A model generated the notes under the pieces. It searched no databases, was not told the origin of the DNA, and saw nothing but the letters and a program-made list of their open reading frames with translations. Shown here in pieces: positions 35,067 to 44,099 of a stretch of 64,000 nucleotides of DNA (within the stretch, counting starts at the first letter, position 1; each line of letters begins with the position of its first letter). The translations under genes were made by a program, and so were the position numbers. Source of the stretch: Anaerolineales bacterium (lineage in GTDB: Bacteria; Chloroflexota; Anaerolineae; Anaerolineales; UBA4823); contig JANXBJ010000002.1 in assembly GCA_025057645.1 (NCBI GenBank), forward strand, positions 1 through 64,000, written 5' to 3'.

Positions 35067-35921
35067 ATGCAAACCATTTTGCGCAGTAAAACCAAGACGG
35101 TGAAAATTGATCCTAACGGTCCTTTTACCATCATCGGCGAAAAGATTAACCCCACCGGGCGCAAGAAATTAGCTGCAACGCTTCAGGAAGGGAACTTTGA
35201 TTACGTGCGCGAGCTGGCCGCCAAGCAGATTGCTGGCGGTGCGGATGTCCTCGATGTCAACGTGGGGGTGCCCGGCTTAGATGATGTGGCCGTGTTACCT
35301 CAAGTGGTCAAACTCCTGGGAGAGGAGTTTGATATTCCTTTATGCATTGACACACCAAACCCTAAGGCGCTCGAGGCAGCGCTTAAGGTTGCTCCTGGGC
35401 GGGTGTTGGTAAACTCCGTTAATGGCGAAGAGTCCTCTCTCAACAGTGTATTACCCCTGGTGAAAGAATACAACACCGCTGTCATTGGCTTGACCATGGA
35501 TGAGAACGGCATTCCTAACGACCCGGAGACGCGATGCGCCATCGCCGAGAAGATCATCGAGCGCGCTGTTCGGATGGGCATTCCGGTCGAAGATATTGTG
35601 ATCGATGTCTTGGTCCTAACTGTCGGCGCCGACAGCAATGCTGCGGCGGTCACGCTGAAAACCATCGAGCTAGTGCGAAAGAATTTTGGCGTAAATATCA
35701 ACATAGGCGCCAGCAATGTATCTTTTGGGCTGCCCGACCGGGATACATTGAATATGGCCTTCTTGGGTCTGGCCATCCATGCTGGAGCCAGTTGTGCAAT
35801 CACCGATCCAACTAAATATACGGCTTACATCAAGGCCTGCGATCTCTTGATGGGGCGGGATGCCTACGCAGCAAAGTACATCAAGTATTACCGCACTCAC
35901 CCGGTGGAAGAGAAAAAATAA
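35067..35921 (+). CDS. Methyltetrahydrofolate:corrinoid methyltransferase-like (AcsE/MeTr, pterin-binding family)
   Basis: A 284-residue TIM-barrel protein of the pterin-binding family. FTIIGEKINPTGRKK opens the barrel, followed by GGADVLDVNVGVPG, PLCIDTPNPKALEAAL and NINIGASNVSFGLPDR, whose Asn and surrounding loop hold the pterin in AcsE-type enzymes. It matches MeTr and MetH pterin domains rather than dihydropteroate synthase. The ATG at 35067 fits the ribosome-binding site better than the GTG at 35061. The expected reaction moves a methyl group between methyl-THF and a corrinoid protein. No corrinoid partner or CODH/ACS gene is adjacent; MetH near 50 kb is the only B12 protein visible. 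Confidence 0.85.
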   Translation: MQTILRSKTKTVKIDPNGPFTIIGEKINPTGRKKLAATLQEGNFDYVRELAAKQIAGGADVLDVNVGVPGLDDVAVLPQVVKLLGEEFDIPLCIDTPNPKALEAALKVAPGRVLVNSVNGEESSLNSVLPLVKEYNTAVIGLTMDENGIPNDPETRCAIAEKIIERAVRMGIPVEDIVIDVLVLTVGADSNAAAVTLKTIELVRKNFGVNINIGASNVSFGLPDRDTLNMAFLGLAIHAGASCAITDPTKYTAYIKACDLLMGRDAYAAKYIKYYRTHPVEEKK

Positions 35922-36500
35922 AGTTGGAATATCATGGAATAACGGTTTGCTGTGATTCCCGCAGGTGTTCTTAGCTGGCCGAAAAATTGTAATTTGGCGA
36001 ACCAAAGAGGTCTCAAAACCCTTCTGTGGGCAGTATGGCTTCTAGGAGCTAGACTTGTGCGTGACAGAGCGAGTCTAGCTCCTGCCTAAACCCCGATGCC
36101 TGAGTATACATATACTCGGCCCTGCAAGTGCTCTGAGCGCACCTTCAGGCGAGCGTCAGCAAGGTTGCCCATCATCGCCTGACACCGAGGGGTATTCTCA
36201 GCAATCTTTCAGCAGTTCTCAAAGAGAGGTGTAAGATGTAGCTCCATTTGCCCGTCTTGGTGAGCTACATAACTTGAGCAGTTTGCGAGTGGGCTAAACA
36301 CTTGGGGTGGGTGTTCAATGGCCTCTCCGCTCTTCCTAAGGAGAGGCAATAGAATTTTTCCTTTCTTGCTCTCTGAAAGCTTGAACAGGTGCTAGGGGTG
36401 CAAAATACTTGTCTCAGCAGGCTACGCTCTCATTGCTGATGTTTATGGTCTGCCCCCTTGCCGAGGCAATCTTGATGCTGGGAGTGAGAGCTCAAGCCTT
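35922..36500. other. 579-bp gap with two strong inverted repeats
   Basis: No gene is supported. AGGAGCTAGACT (36044-36055) pairs perfectly with AGTCTAGCTCCT (36072-36083), a 12-bp stem with a 16-base loop and no T tract. A near-palindrome GAGTATA-CA-TATACTC lies at 36102-36117. The rest shows no promoter or gene I can defend. Confidence 0.6.
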
Positions 36501-36902
36501 CTAAGTCTTGCACCACGTCGGTGCCTTCTCTCGTAGACTTTGTAATTCGCTTGCCGTCATTTTTCGCACAGTGGTGTCCTGCAGGTGAGTGTCCCGATTC
36601 TCGACAATAATCCAGGAGACATCCCGGGTGCCTAGACAACCATGCCACACGCCAGCGGGCACGTTATAAATGACACCGGGCTTTAGGTCTTGCACCTCGA
36701 GTTGGCCTTCTTCAGTGAGGTAATACAAGGCCCCCCGCCCGCGCCATAGGACGAAGACCTCGTCGGTGTGCTGATGAACTTCAATTTCATCGGCATTGGC
36801 TAAGTCATAGAGAGGTTCCCAGTTTAGGATGGCCGCCATCCACTGCGGAGTAAACACCAGAGGCTTGTAACCTTCTCCATTCCATTCGTAGGTTTCAATC
36901 AT
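36501..36902 (-). CDS. Cupin-domain protein
   Basis: A 133-residue single-domain beta-barrel. Cupin motif 1 is seen in EVHQHTDEVFVLWRGRG and motif 2 in GVIYNVPAGVWHGCL, with histidines that would bind a metal. A strong AAAGGAGGATC precedes the ATG. Small cupins of this kind may be isomerases, sugar-binding proteins or regulators; the sequence does not decide. It lies 306 bp from mtnA on the same strand but is separated by a hairpin. It does not show the full acireductone dioxygenase pattern. Confidence 0.8.
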   Translation of the reverse strand: MIETYEWNGEGYKPLVFTPQWMAAILNWEPLYDLANADEIEVHQHTDEVFVLWRGRGALYYLTEEGQLEVQDLKPGVIYNVPAGVWHGCLGTRDVSWIIVENRDTHLQDTTVRKMTASELQSLREKAPTWCKT

Positions 36903-37208
36903 AATTTGATCCTCCTTTCTTAGTTGGGAGTATTCGGGATGTGGCTTTGACCGATCAAGACCTTGCGGCGATTTCTCATCTCTTGCCGAAAGGCAGCCGC
37001 TTCACAAACAGATGTGGCACCACAGAACGCAGCAGCGTCATCGGCGTGGGGGCTGATCACGAGGGCTGTTGGCGTAGGCTACTCCTTAGTCGGTTGAGGA
37101 CAAGACAGGTTGATCCCTTACTTACTTTCTTTGAGAAAGTATAAGGGATTGTTGAATGTTTGGCAAGGAGCTAGCGGACCCTCGGGCAAAACCATTGGAA
37201 CTCTCCTG
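36903..37208. other. 306-bp gap with a hairpin downstream of mtnA
   Basis: ATCCCTTA (37113-37120) pairs with TAAGGGAT (37142-37149), and ACTTTC (37124-37129) with GAAAGT (37135-37140). This bulged hairpin is positioned to end mtnA transcription on the minus strand. A short plus-strand frame at 36941-37144 has no recognisable features. Confidence 0.55.
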
Positions 37209-38324
37209 TTACAAGTTTCGCAGTTCGTGCCTAAGCTCCGGGTAGGTGGTGGGATACGATGGGCCTTGTTCATTCTGCGTTCCTCTTCGGAGCAGTTTAG
37301 GTAGATTTTCTTTGAAGGGAGGGTAGACTATCCCCAATTCGGTGATGATCGCTGTAATATACTGAGCCGGTGTGACATCGAAGGCATAGTTTAGGACCGG
37401 CGATCCTTCGGGCAGGACTTGTTCACTCCCAACAAAGGCGATTTCGCTCCGATCGCGAATTTCAATCGGAATATCTTCGCCTGAAGGGATGCTCATGTCG
37501 ATTGTACTCGTGGGAGCTGCAACATAGAAAGGCACCCTATGTTCCTTTGCCACAATCGCTAGGTTGTAAGTGCCGATCTTGTTCGCCGTATCTCCGTTGG
37601 CGGCGATCCGATCGGCGCCAACGAGGCACAGGTCGATCCCCACCTTTTTCATCAAAAATCCAGAAGCTCCATCTACGATTACCGTATGGGGGATGCCAAG
37701 TTGGTTCAATTCCCATGCCGAAAGCCGCGCCCCTTGCAGGCGAGGGCGAGTCTCGTCCAGGTAGGCATGGATGCGCTTGCCGCTTTCGTGAGCGGTGCGG
37801 ATAATACCCAACGCAGTTCCATATCCCACCGTGGCTAGGCTGCCTGTATTGCAGTGGTGGAGGATCTTTGCCGGGTTGGGGATCAGCGGCAGGGCGTTAT
37901 AGCCAATTTGTTTGTTCGCCTGAATATCTTCCTCGGCGATGAGATGGGCTTCATTAAGAACAGCTTGCCGGAGTGTTTGGACTTTCGCTTCGCTCAGGGA
38001 GGACACTCGCTCCAACACCCGGTCGATTGCCCAGAACAAGTTAACCGCCGTTGGACGGGAAGCCCGCAGGATCTCTGCCGCTGCTTGCAGGTCCTGCATG
38101 AGTTGCTCTACACTTGCCGCTTTGGAGGCATTGGCCGCCAAAGCTAGACCATAGGCTGCAGCAGCGCCGATAGCCGGTGCCCCGCGTACCACCATCGACC
38201 GGATTGCTTCGGCAACCTCACGGTAGTCTCTTAGTTCAAGATAAACCATTTCTTTGGGAAGCGCTCTTTGGTCGAGCAACCGCAGCGCCCCGTCTCGCCA
38301 TTCAATACTTCGAAATGGGCTCAT
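37209..38324 (-). CDS. mtnA: S-methyl-5-thioribose-1-phosphate isomerase
   Basis: This 371-residue enzyme of methylthioadenosine salvage converts methylthioribose-1-phosphate to methylthioribulose-1-phosphate. Motifs present are MVVRGAPAIGAAAAYG, the catalytic cysteine in HHCNTGSLATVGYGTALG, and the catalytic Asp in VGADRIAANGDTANKIGTYN. The ATG at 38324 (MSPFRSIEW) with GAGGAAG upstream is preferred to the one at 38348. No mtnP, mtnK or mtnC is in the window. A class II aldolase 3.4 kb away could take its product. Confidence 0.95.
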   Translation of the reverse strand: MSPFRSIEWRDGALRLLDQRALPKEMVYLELRDYREVAEAIRSMVVRGAPAIGAAAAYGLALAANASKAASVEQLMQDLQAAAEILRASRPTAVNLFWAIDRVLERVSSLSEAKVQTLRQAVLNEAHLIAEEDIQANKQIGYNALPLIPNPAKILHHCNTGSLATVGYGTALGIIRTAHESGKRIHAYLDETRPRLQGARLSAWELNQLGIPHTVIVDGASGFLMKKVGIDLCLVGADRIAANGDTANKIGTYNLAIVAKEHRVPFYVAAPTSTIDMSIPSGEDIPIEIRDRSEIAFVGSEQVLPEGSPVLNYAFDVTPAQYITAIITELGIVYPPFKENLPKLLRRGTQNEQGPSYPTTYPELRHELRNL

Positions 38325-38486
38325 CTTACACTTCCTCTTGTAACACACTGCGTAGGGAGACTCTAGATATCCGCTGAGGTTGTCAACAGGACATCCGCAG
38401 AAATTCTGAAGAGACTCCCTGGAAGTTCATTGATTCAGTTGTTTTGCCGACCTCCTGCCGTGTAACGCAGCCGTATCGGTAATCGC

Positions 38487-38515
38487 TTGACAGTCAATTC
38501 ACTCTAGATTATAGT
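38487..38515 (+). promoter_or_regulatory. Strong promoter giving a probable leaderless transcript
   Basis: Consensus TTGACA (38487-38492), a 17-bp spacer and TATAGT (38510-38515). Seven bases separate the -10 from the ATG at 38523, so the expected start site coincides with the start codon. No ribosome-binding site exists there. Confidence 0.8.
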
Positions 38516-38522
38516 GCGACTC

Positions 38523-40970
38523 ATGGGATGGTTGACAACTCGCTCCCGCCTCCTTTTCGGCGGATTGTTTGTCTTAGGCTCGATTCTCGGTTGTAATCTA
38601 CCCGGCTTTGTCCTCTCTCCGCCGACCGATCCGCAACCAGAACCTCTGAATCCCCCGACTGCGACTCCCGAACTGCTGGTCTTACCCACTCTTCCTCCCA
38701 CCGCAACCCCCTTACCCACCGTTGTGCCGGCGAGCAGCATCGCCAGCGGCGAGCGCGCCCTGAGCCACGGCGATTGGGAACAAGCTATGCAGGAATTCCG
38801 CAGGGCAGCCTCGGCAACCGCAGACCCCGATCTGCAGGCTGCTGCGCTCCTTGGGGAGGGCAAAGCCCGTTATGAGATGGGGGATTACCGCGGGGCAATC
38901 GATCTTCTTGAGCAGCTCTTGCGCGACTATCCCCAAAGCGCCCATGTCCCCTATGCCCATTTTGTCTTAGGAGAATGCTATACCGCCTTAGAACGGCACA
39001 GCGAAGCTGCCGATGCTTTTCTGAATTACCTTGCCCATCGCTCAGGGCTTGTCGATGCCTATGTCTTGAATCTCCGCGGTGATGCTCTTTTGGCCGCCGG
39101 GCGCTACACCGAGGCGGCTCAGGACTATCGCGCTGCCCTTCAATCCCCCTCTTTTCTCGACCCTCTCGAAATCCAAGTCAAGCTCGCTCGCACCCATGCC
39201 CTGGCTGGGGATTATCAAACGGCTATTGCGTTATATGACGAGGTATACAACCGCACCACCAGTGATGCCCTCAAAGCGCGAATGGCATATTTGAAGGGGG
39301 AAGCCTTTGCTGCCTTAGGTCAAATGCAGGAGGCCTATGCTGCCTATCTGGACGCCGTCAATAATTACCCCACTGCTTACGACTCCTACCGGGCATTGGT
39401 CGTCCTAGTTGAAGCCAACGTGCCGGTTGACGACCTAAATCGCGGCATTGTGGATTACTTTGCCGGACAATACGGCGTGGCTCTGGCGGCATTTGATCGC
39501 TATTTCCAAAAAGGCGGGCCAAATCGGGCGACTGCACTGTATTACTACGGTCTAACGCTCAGGGCGACCGGAGCTTTTGAGGAGGCACTCGAAGCTTGGG
39601 ATACTTTGATCGCCGAGTTTCCCGAGGACCGCTTCTGGGACGACGCCTGGGATCAAAAAGCCTATACCTTGTGGAATTTTATGAAGGATTACAACGCAGC
39701 TATTGAGGTTCTGCTGAACTTTGTCCAAAGTGCCCCCAACCATCCTCGCGCAGCCGAGTTTCTCTTTGACGCCGGGCTGGTGGCAGAGATGGACGGACAA
39801 TTGCAACGCGCGGCAGAAATCTGGGAAAAACTCGAGCCCCAATATCCGGCTAGCGAATATACTTATCGGGGTATTTTCCTGGCCGGGATCAGTCGTTACC
39901 GCCTTGGAGATTATAACGCAGCCCTTGCCTTGTTCGGCCGTGCTGCCGGTCTGGCATCAAGCCCTCGCGATCGGGCAGCAGCCTACCTGTGGCAGGGTAA
40001 ATGCCAGAAGGCTTTAGGCGATGAGGCTGCTGCTCAGGTGATTTGGGGACAGGCGGTAAATATAGACCCCACCGGTTACTACAGTGAGCGGGCGCGGGAG
40101 TTGATTTTGGGGCAAGCCCCCTTCACTCCGCCTCAGATGTTCGACTTCGCTGTCGATCTCGAGGCTGAGCGTCTCCAGGCAGAGGAATGGTTGCGGGCGA
40201 GGTTTCAAATTGGCCCGGAGACCGATCTCAGCAGTGTGGGGGACCTAGCCAACGACCCACGTTATCGGCGCGGTTTGGAGTTGTGGCGGCTCGGCTTGTA
40301 TGACGAGGCGCGTTTGGAGTTTGAAGATTTGCGCAGGGCCGTCTCCCAAGATGTTGTGAACAGCTTTCGCCTCATGAACGCTATGTTGGAGTTAGGTGCC
40401 TATCGTTTGGCGATCTTCTCTGCTCGCCAAGTTTTGAGTCTGGCGGGTTACGACGACGCAACCTCCATGAGCGCGCCCCTCTACTTCAATCATATTCGGT
40501 TTGGGCTTTACTTTCGTGAGCTGATCCTGCCTGTGGCGCAGAAATATCAGATTCACCCCTTGCTTCTCTTTAGCATTGTGCGCCAAGAGAGCGCCTTTGA
40601 GGGGTTTGTTCGTTCCTCTGCCGGCGCACGCGGTCTGATGCAGATTATGCCGGCAACCGGCGAAGAAATCGCCCGCAACTTGGGCTGGCCACCGAACTAC
40701 ACTGCCACCGATCTCTACCGCCCTCAGGTGAGTATCGAATTCGGGGCCTACTACCTTTCTAAATGGCGCAATTATTTCCAGGGGGATCTCTATGCTGCTC
40801 TGGCGGCTTATAACGGCGGCCCCGGCAACGCAATGGCTTGGCACAAGCTCGCTAATGGTGACCCTGATTTGTTTCTCGAAGTGATCCGCTTTTCTGAGAC
40901 TCGCAATTATCTACGGGGGGTTTACGAGATTTTCAGTCTCTACCGCAGGATATATAATCGAACACCCTAG
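38523..40970 (+). CDS. TPR-repeat lipoprotein with C-terminal SLT lytic transglycosylase domain
   Basis: An 815-residue envelope protein. The signal peptide ends GSILGC, a good lipobox, and a Pro/Thr linker follows. About fifteen TPR-like helical pairs (residues ~75-600) form a curved arm, as in Slt70. A transglycosylase domain of ~150 residues ends the chain: the catalytic Glu is in IVRQESAFEGF, with SSAGARGLMQIMPATGEEIA and AALAAYNGGPGNA. It would cleave peptidoglycan glycan strands to anhydromuropeptides. The ATG at 38523 is favoured over the GTG at 38514 because the promoter's start site falls on it. Confidence 0.9.
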   Translation: MGWLTTRSRLLFGGLFVLGSILGCNLPGFVLSPPTDPQPEPLNPPTATPELLVLPTLPPTATPLPTVVPASSIASGERALSHGDWEQAMQEFRRAASATADPDLQAAALLGEGKARYEMGDYRGAIDLLEQLLRDYPQSAHVPYAHFVLGECYTALERHSEAADAFLNYLAHRSGLVDAYVLNLRGDALLAAGRYTEAAQDYRAALQSPSFLDPLEIQVKLARTHALAGDYQTAIALYDEVYNRTTSDALKARMAYLKGEAFAALGQMQEAYAAYLDAVNNYPTAYDSYRALVVLVEANVPVDDLNRGIVDYFAGQYGVALAAFDRYFQKGGPNRATALYYYGLTLRATGAFEEALEAWDTLIAEFPEDRFWDDAWDQKAYTLWNFMKDYNAAIEVLLNFVQSAPNHPRAAEFLFDAGLVAEMDGQLQRAAEIWEKLEPQYPASEYTYRGIFLAGISRYRLGDYNAALALFGRAAGLASSPRDRAAAYLWQGKCQKALGDEAAAQVIWGQAVNIDPTGYYSERARELILGQAPFTPPQMFDFAVDLEAERLQAEEWLRARFQIGPETDLSSVGDLANDPRYRRGLELWRLGLYDEARLEFEDLRRAVSQDVVNSFRLMNAMLELGAYRLAIFSARQVLSLAGYDDATSMSAPLYFNHIRFGLYFRELILPVAQKYQIHPLLLFSIVRQESAFEGFVRSSAGARGLMQIMPATGEEIARNLGWPPNYTATDLYRPQVSIEFGAYYLSKWRNYFQGDLYAALAAYNGGPGNAMAWHKLANGDPDLFLEVIRFSETRNYLRGVYEIFSLYRRIYNRTP

Positions 40971-40973
40971 TTC

Positions 40974-41450
40974 TCAGCGGATCTTCACCACTTGCCCGCT
41001 GCACAACTCTAAAAGCATTTGAGGAGTCAGTCTAAATACAGCATGGGGTGTGCCGGCTGCTGCCCAGATTTCTTCGTGTTGCAGAAGATCTTCGTCAATG
41101 AACGTCAGCAAGGGCTGAATATGGCCGAGAGGAGGCACGCCGCCGATAGCAAAGCCGGTTTGCTGGCGGACGAACTCGGCGTCAGCCTTGCCCAAAGGTT
41201 CTCCAACCAATGCCTCGATGGTTCTCTCGTTCACCCGATTGGCCCCGCTGGCGATCACAAGTATCGGCCGTGCTGTGCGTTTGGTCTTGAAGATCAGGGA
41301 TTTGACGATCTGGGCGACCTCGCAACCCACCGCTTGAGCTGCTTCAACCGCCGTGCGGGTGGATTGGGGTAGCTCGATCACCTCGACCGAGTAACCCCGT
41401 TGACGGATGGCTTCTTGAACTTTTTGCGCGCTAGGACTAAGTTTTTGCAT
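40974..41450 (-). CDS. YbaK/EbsC-family aminoacyl-tRNA deacylase
   Basis: The 158 residues match the YbaK/ProX editing domain. Key segments are EVAQIVKSLIFKT, with the conserved lysine, and GFAIGGVPPLGH. Members hydrolyse mischarged Cys-, Ala- or similar tRNA-Pro in trans. Substrate choice cannot be set from sequence. It converges with the SLT gene 4 bp away. Confidence 0.88.
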   Translation of the reverse strand: MQKLSPSAQKVQEAIRQRGYSVEVIELPQSTRTAVEAAQAVGCEVAQIVKSLIFKTKRTARPILVIASGANRVNERTIEALVGEPLGKADAEFVRQQTGFAIGGVPPLGHIQPLLTFIDEDLLQHEEIWAAAGTPHAVFRLTPQMLLELCSGQVVKIR

Positions 41451-41696
41451 TTCGTCACTCTCTCATTGGGAACTAATCCCAATTCTTTGCCTCTCCCCCA
41501 CCGCAATACGGTTGGTGGAGACGGCATGAGAATATCAGGGTTAAGAAAAAAGGCAAGCCCCTCTCCGGCTTTGTAAAGTGGCCTTCCACCGGGCCAAAAC
41601 AATTCATCCCGAAAAGGCCGGTGAAAAAGGAAACGGATATACGAGGAAGCGGCGATAATGGTCAGCGTTTTCATAAAGTGTTCATGCGCTTATTGA

Positions 41697-42341
41697 TCAC
41701 CGAGAGAGGGAGCTCCTCATCAGATGTTGACGTTCAGCCTCCGGCAAGGGGATGATCTCCCCAGCTCCCTTAGCCAACATCCAGAGCTGGGCCACGGCCT
41801 CCAGTCGCTCTAATTTCACTAAAGCCTCTTCCAAGGTCTTCCCTAGGGTTAGGCTGCCGTGGTGGTCTAAAAGGAGCACGTCGTAGTCCCTTAGGTAGGG
41901 CTCAAGTCGTTCACCCATCTGAGCTGTGCCGGGCCTAGCATAGGGAATGGTTGGCACTTCCCCTAGGGCGGCTACGCCTTCGGGGACGATCTCGGTTGGG
42001 AAAGGCTGTCCGATCAATGTGAGCGCCACGGCGTGAGGGGGATGGGCGTGAATCACGGCTCGGACGTCGGGGCGGTGGCGATAGACGGTCAGATGCATGA
42101 AATACTCGGAAGAGGGCTTGCGGGAAGAGTAGGGTGAGCAGAGATTGCCCTCCATATCGATTTCGACAATTTGGTGCGGTTCCAGCCAAGCCTTGTAGGC
42201 CCCGCTAGGGGTGATCAGGATGCGACTCTCGGACAGGCGCACCGAGACATTGCCATCACTGGAGCGGGATAGTCCGCTTTGCGCCAGTTGGTGGACCGCT
42301 CGAACCATTTCCTTGCGCAATTTTGCGGCGAGGACTTTCAT
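41697..42341 (-). CDS. Class II aldolase/adducin-family protein (FucA- or MtnB-like)
   Basis: A 214-residue zinc enzyme of the L-fuculose-1-phosphate aldolase superfamily. Phosphate-binding SDGNVSVR and ITPSGAYK are present, with KPSSEYFMH carrying the acidic residue and zinc histidines in AVIHAHPPHA and LLDHHGSL. The ATG at 42341 is chosen; the TTG four codons upstream has no support. Relatives cleave fuculose-1-P, ribulose-1-P or 5-methylthioribulose-1-P, or dehydrate the latter (MtnB). Proximity to mtnA makes a role in methylthioribulose-1-P breakdown attractive, but this is inference. A minus-strand TATAAT lies about 11 bp before the ATG. Confidence 0.82.
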   Translation of the reverse strand: MKVLAAKLRKEMVRAVHQLAQSGLSRSSDGNVSVRLSESRILITPSGAYKAWLEPHQIVEIDMEGNLCSPYSSRKPSSEYFMHLTVYRHRPDVRAVIHAHPPHAVALTLIGQPFPTEIVPEGVAALGEVPTIPYARPGTAQMGERLEPYLRDYDVLLLDHHGSLTLGKTLEEALVKLERLEAVAQLWMLAKGAGEIIPLPEAERQHLMRSSLSR

Positions 42342-42576
42342 GCCGATTCCCAATTATATTTGAATTCTGAGCCTCGGTTTCAGTTGTGAGGGAGCTGCTG
42401 CAATGTTTCTATATCGTACTTGTCCGGCTGCGAAGAAAGTTCGAGGCTCAAAACCGTCCAAAACCGGTTATGATTAGGGGCAGCTTGAAGAGCGGCAACT
42501 CGACCGTAGGGTAGGAATGAATCCCCCTCAGAGGCGTTTTCGTATCCGATGTAGAAAGAGAAGCTAAGCAAGCAAG

Positions 42577-42993
42577 ATGAGTCGCTCTCTGCCTTCTTTC
42601 TGGTTATTCCCGTTCTTTTTCGGAATAACCATTGCTGCTGCCTGTGCCCCAACGCCCTCCGAATTCCCTTCGGTGGGCGAGTCTCCCTCGCCGCAACAGC
42701 CTCCCTCAAGCGATTTCTTGCCCCCGGCTGTTCTTGCGGCTCGACAAGCGCTGGCCGACCGATTGAATGTCCCTCCGGCGGAGGTCCGTATTCGCAAGGT
42801 TGAACAGGTTGATTGGCCGGACGCCTGTTTGGGTATTGAGACCCCGGGGATGATGTGCGCCCAGGTGATCACTCCGGGCTTTCGGGTTCTGCTTGAGGCA
42901 GCGGGAAAAATTTATGAGTTCCGTACCAATCTGGATGGCAGCCATGTGCGCCTAGCGCGCCCCGCTAACTTTGAGGGCATTGATGGGAAGTAA
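42577..42993 (+). CDS. Small lipoprotein of unknown function
   Basis: The product has 138 residues. The signal peptide ends ITIAAAC (lipobox), then comes a Pro/Ser linker. A compact domain of ~85 residues contains VDWPDACLGIETPGMMCAQ and ITPGFRVLLEAAGKIYEF. I have the impression that this WPDxCLG/ITPG pattern recurs in Chloroflexota lipoproteins, but I know no function. It stands alone between divergent and convergent neighbours. Confidence 0.72.
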   Translation: MSRSLPSFWLFPFFFGITIAAACAPTPSEFPSVGESPSPQQPPSSDFLPPAVLAARQALADRLNVPPAEVRIRKVEQVDWPDACLGIETPGMMCAQVITPGFRVLLEAAGKIYEFRTNLDGSHVRLARPANFEGIDGK

Positions 42994-43045
42994 AATCTCC
43001 ACAGAACGATTTGTTTATTCTACGTTTTTCGCTCGGAGGTAAAAG

Positions 43046-43534
43046 ATGGCAAACATCCTCACTGTTAAGATCGAGAAACCCGAGGCAATCAATTTCATCT
43101 TGGGTCAGAGTCACTTTATTAAGACCGTGGAGGACATCCATGAAGCGTTGGTAAGCGCAGTGCCGGGAATCCGCTTTGGCCTAGCGTTTTGTGAGGCTTC
43201 AGGGAAATGTTTGGTGCGTTGGAGCGGCACCGATGCCGCAATGATCGAATTAGCGCATAAGAACGCGCTGGCTATCGGCGCCGGACACTCGTTCATTCTT
43301 TTCTTGGGCGAGGGGTATTTTCCGATCAACGTCTTGAACACCATCAAGATGATCCCCGAAGTGTGCCGCATTTTCTGTGCCACGGCGAATCCGGTGGAAG
43401 TGCTGGTGGCAGAGACCGAGCAGGGGCGTGCTATTCTTGGGGTTGTGGATGGTTTTCCGCCTAAGGGTGTGGAAGGCGAGGAGGACATTGCTTGGCGCAA
43501 AGAGTTTCTGCGCAAGATCGGCTATAAATTCTAG
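43046..43534 (+). CDS. Adenosine-specific kinase family protein
   Basis: The 162 residues agree along the full length with the small adenosine-specific kinase family (PF04008), found mainly in archaea and thermophiles. Visible family stretches are [41 protein letters not shown] and ATANPVEV. It would phosphorylate adenosine, or act in adenosine salvage. CGGAGGTAAAAG precedes the ATG. The adenosine-releasing SAM hydroxide adenosyltransferase and nucleoside importer elsewhere in the window give it possible partners. Confidence 0.85.
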   Translation: MANILTVKIEKPEAINFILGQSHFIKTVEDIHEALVSAVPGIRFGLAFCEASGKCLVRWSGTDAAMIELAHKNALAIGAGHSFILFLGEGYFPINVLNTIKMIPEVCRIFCATANPVEVLVAETEQGRAILGVVDGFPPKGVEGEEDIAWRKEFLRKIGYKF

Positions 43535-43567
43535 ACTCATCCCCCTCAAATAGGAATTGTGGGAGGT

Positions 43568-44098
43568 TTACCTCACTTCACGCTCTGAGGTTAGCCTGCC
43601 TTTTAGCCGGGTCGTCACCGCACGCCAGATCGGGCAACGGTCGTAAAAAGCTGAAAAGCAGACCACCAAACCCAAGAGAATCCAGATCCAACCGCTGCTC
43701 AGGGACAAACCCACTCCGATCAGGCCGACGCCGGCAACCAAACGCACCGTGCGCGCAACCGGGCTGAGCGGAGTAGGACCTAGTGCTCGTCCGGCGAGCG
43801 CGGCTTCGAAGAGGCGCCGGATGCCGGCGTTATCTTGGGCGCCGGTTTGGCGAAGCACTTCTTTCCCGTCGCAATAGGCGACCAAAGTGGGGATGCCGAA
43901 GATGCGCAAGGAAGCTAGCACCTCTGGCGCTTGATCGGCATCGATGCGCAGTAGATCAACCCGCCCTTCAAATTCTTTCTCGACTTGTTTGAGGGCGGGT
44001 TCCATCGCTCGACAGGGCATGCACCATTCCGCCCAAAAATCAATCACAATGGGGCGGGGATGGTTGCGAATTGTCTCCCAAAATTGTTTTTGGTCCAT
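43568..44098 (-). CDS. Thioredoxin fused to a DUF2892-like membrane domain
   Basis: The product has 176 residues. Residues 1-~105 form a thioredoxin fold with WCMPC (Cys26, Cys29) in place of the usual WCGPC and a cis-Pro in FGIPTLVAY. Residues ~115-165 are two hydrophobic helices of the DUF2892 kind, from VARTVRLVAGVGLIGVG to CPIW. This would tether the redox domain to the inner membrane. The preceding gene, 1 bp away, is a free-standing DUF2892 protein. Electron donor and substrate are unknown. Confidence 0.85.
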   Translation of the reverse strand: MDQKQFWETIRNHPRPIVIDFWAEWCMPCRAMEPALKQVEKEFEGRVDLLRIDADQAPEVLASLRIFGIPTLVAYCDGKEVLRQTGAQDNAGIRRLFEAALAGRALGPTPLSPVARTVRLVAGVGLIGVGLSLSSGWIWILLGLVVCFSAFYDRCPIWRAVTTRLKGRLTSEREVR

Positions 44099-44099
44099 C

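Noticed and set aside
36501-36902. Cupin as acireductone dioxygenase (MtnD) because of nearby mtnA
   Set aside because: The protein is shorter than MtnD and lacks its full HxHxE-type metal motif; only a generic cupin call is justified.
36941-37144. Short plus-strand frame between the cupin gene and mtnA
   Set aside because: No good ribosome-binding site, no recognisable domain, and it contains the hairpin that probably ends mtnA transcription.
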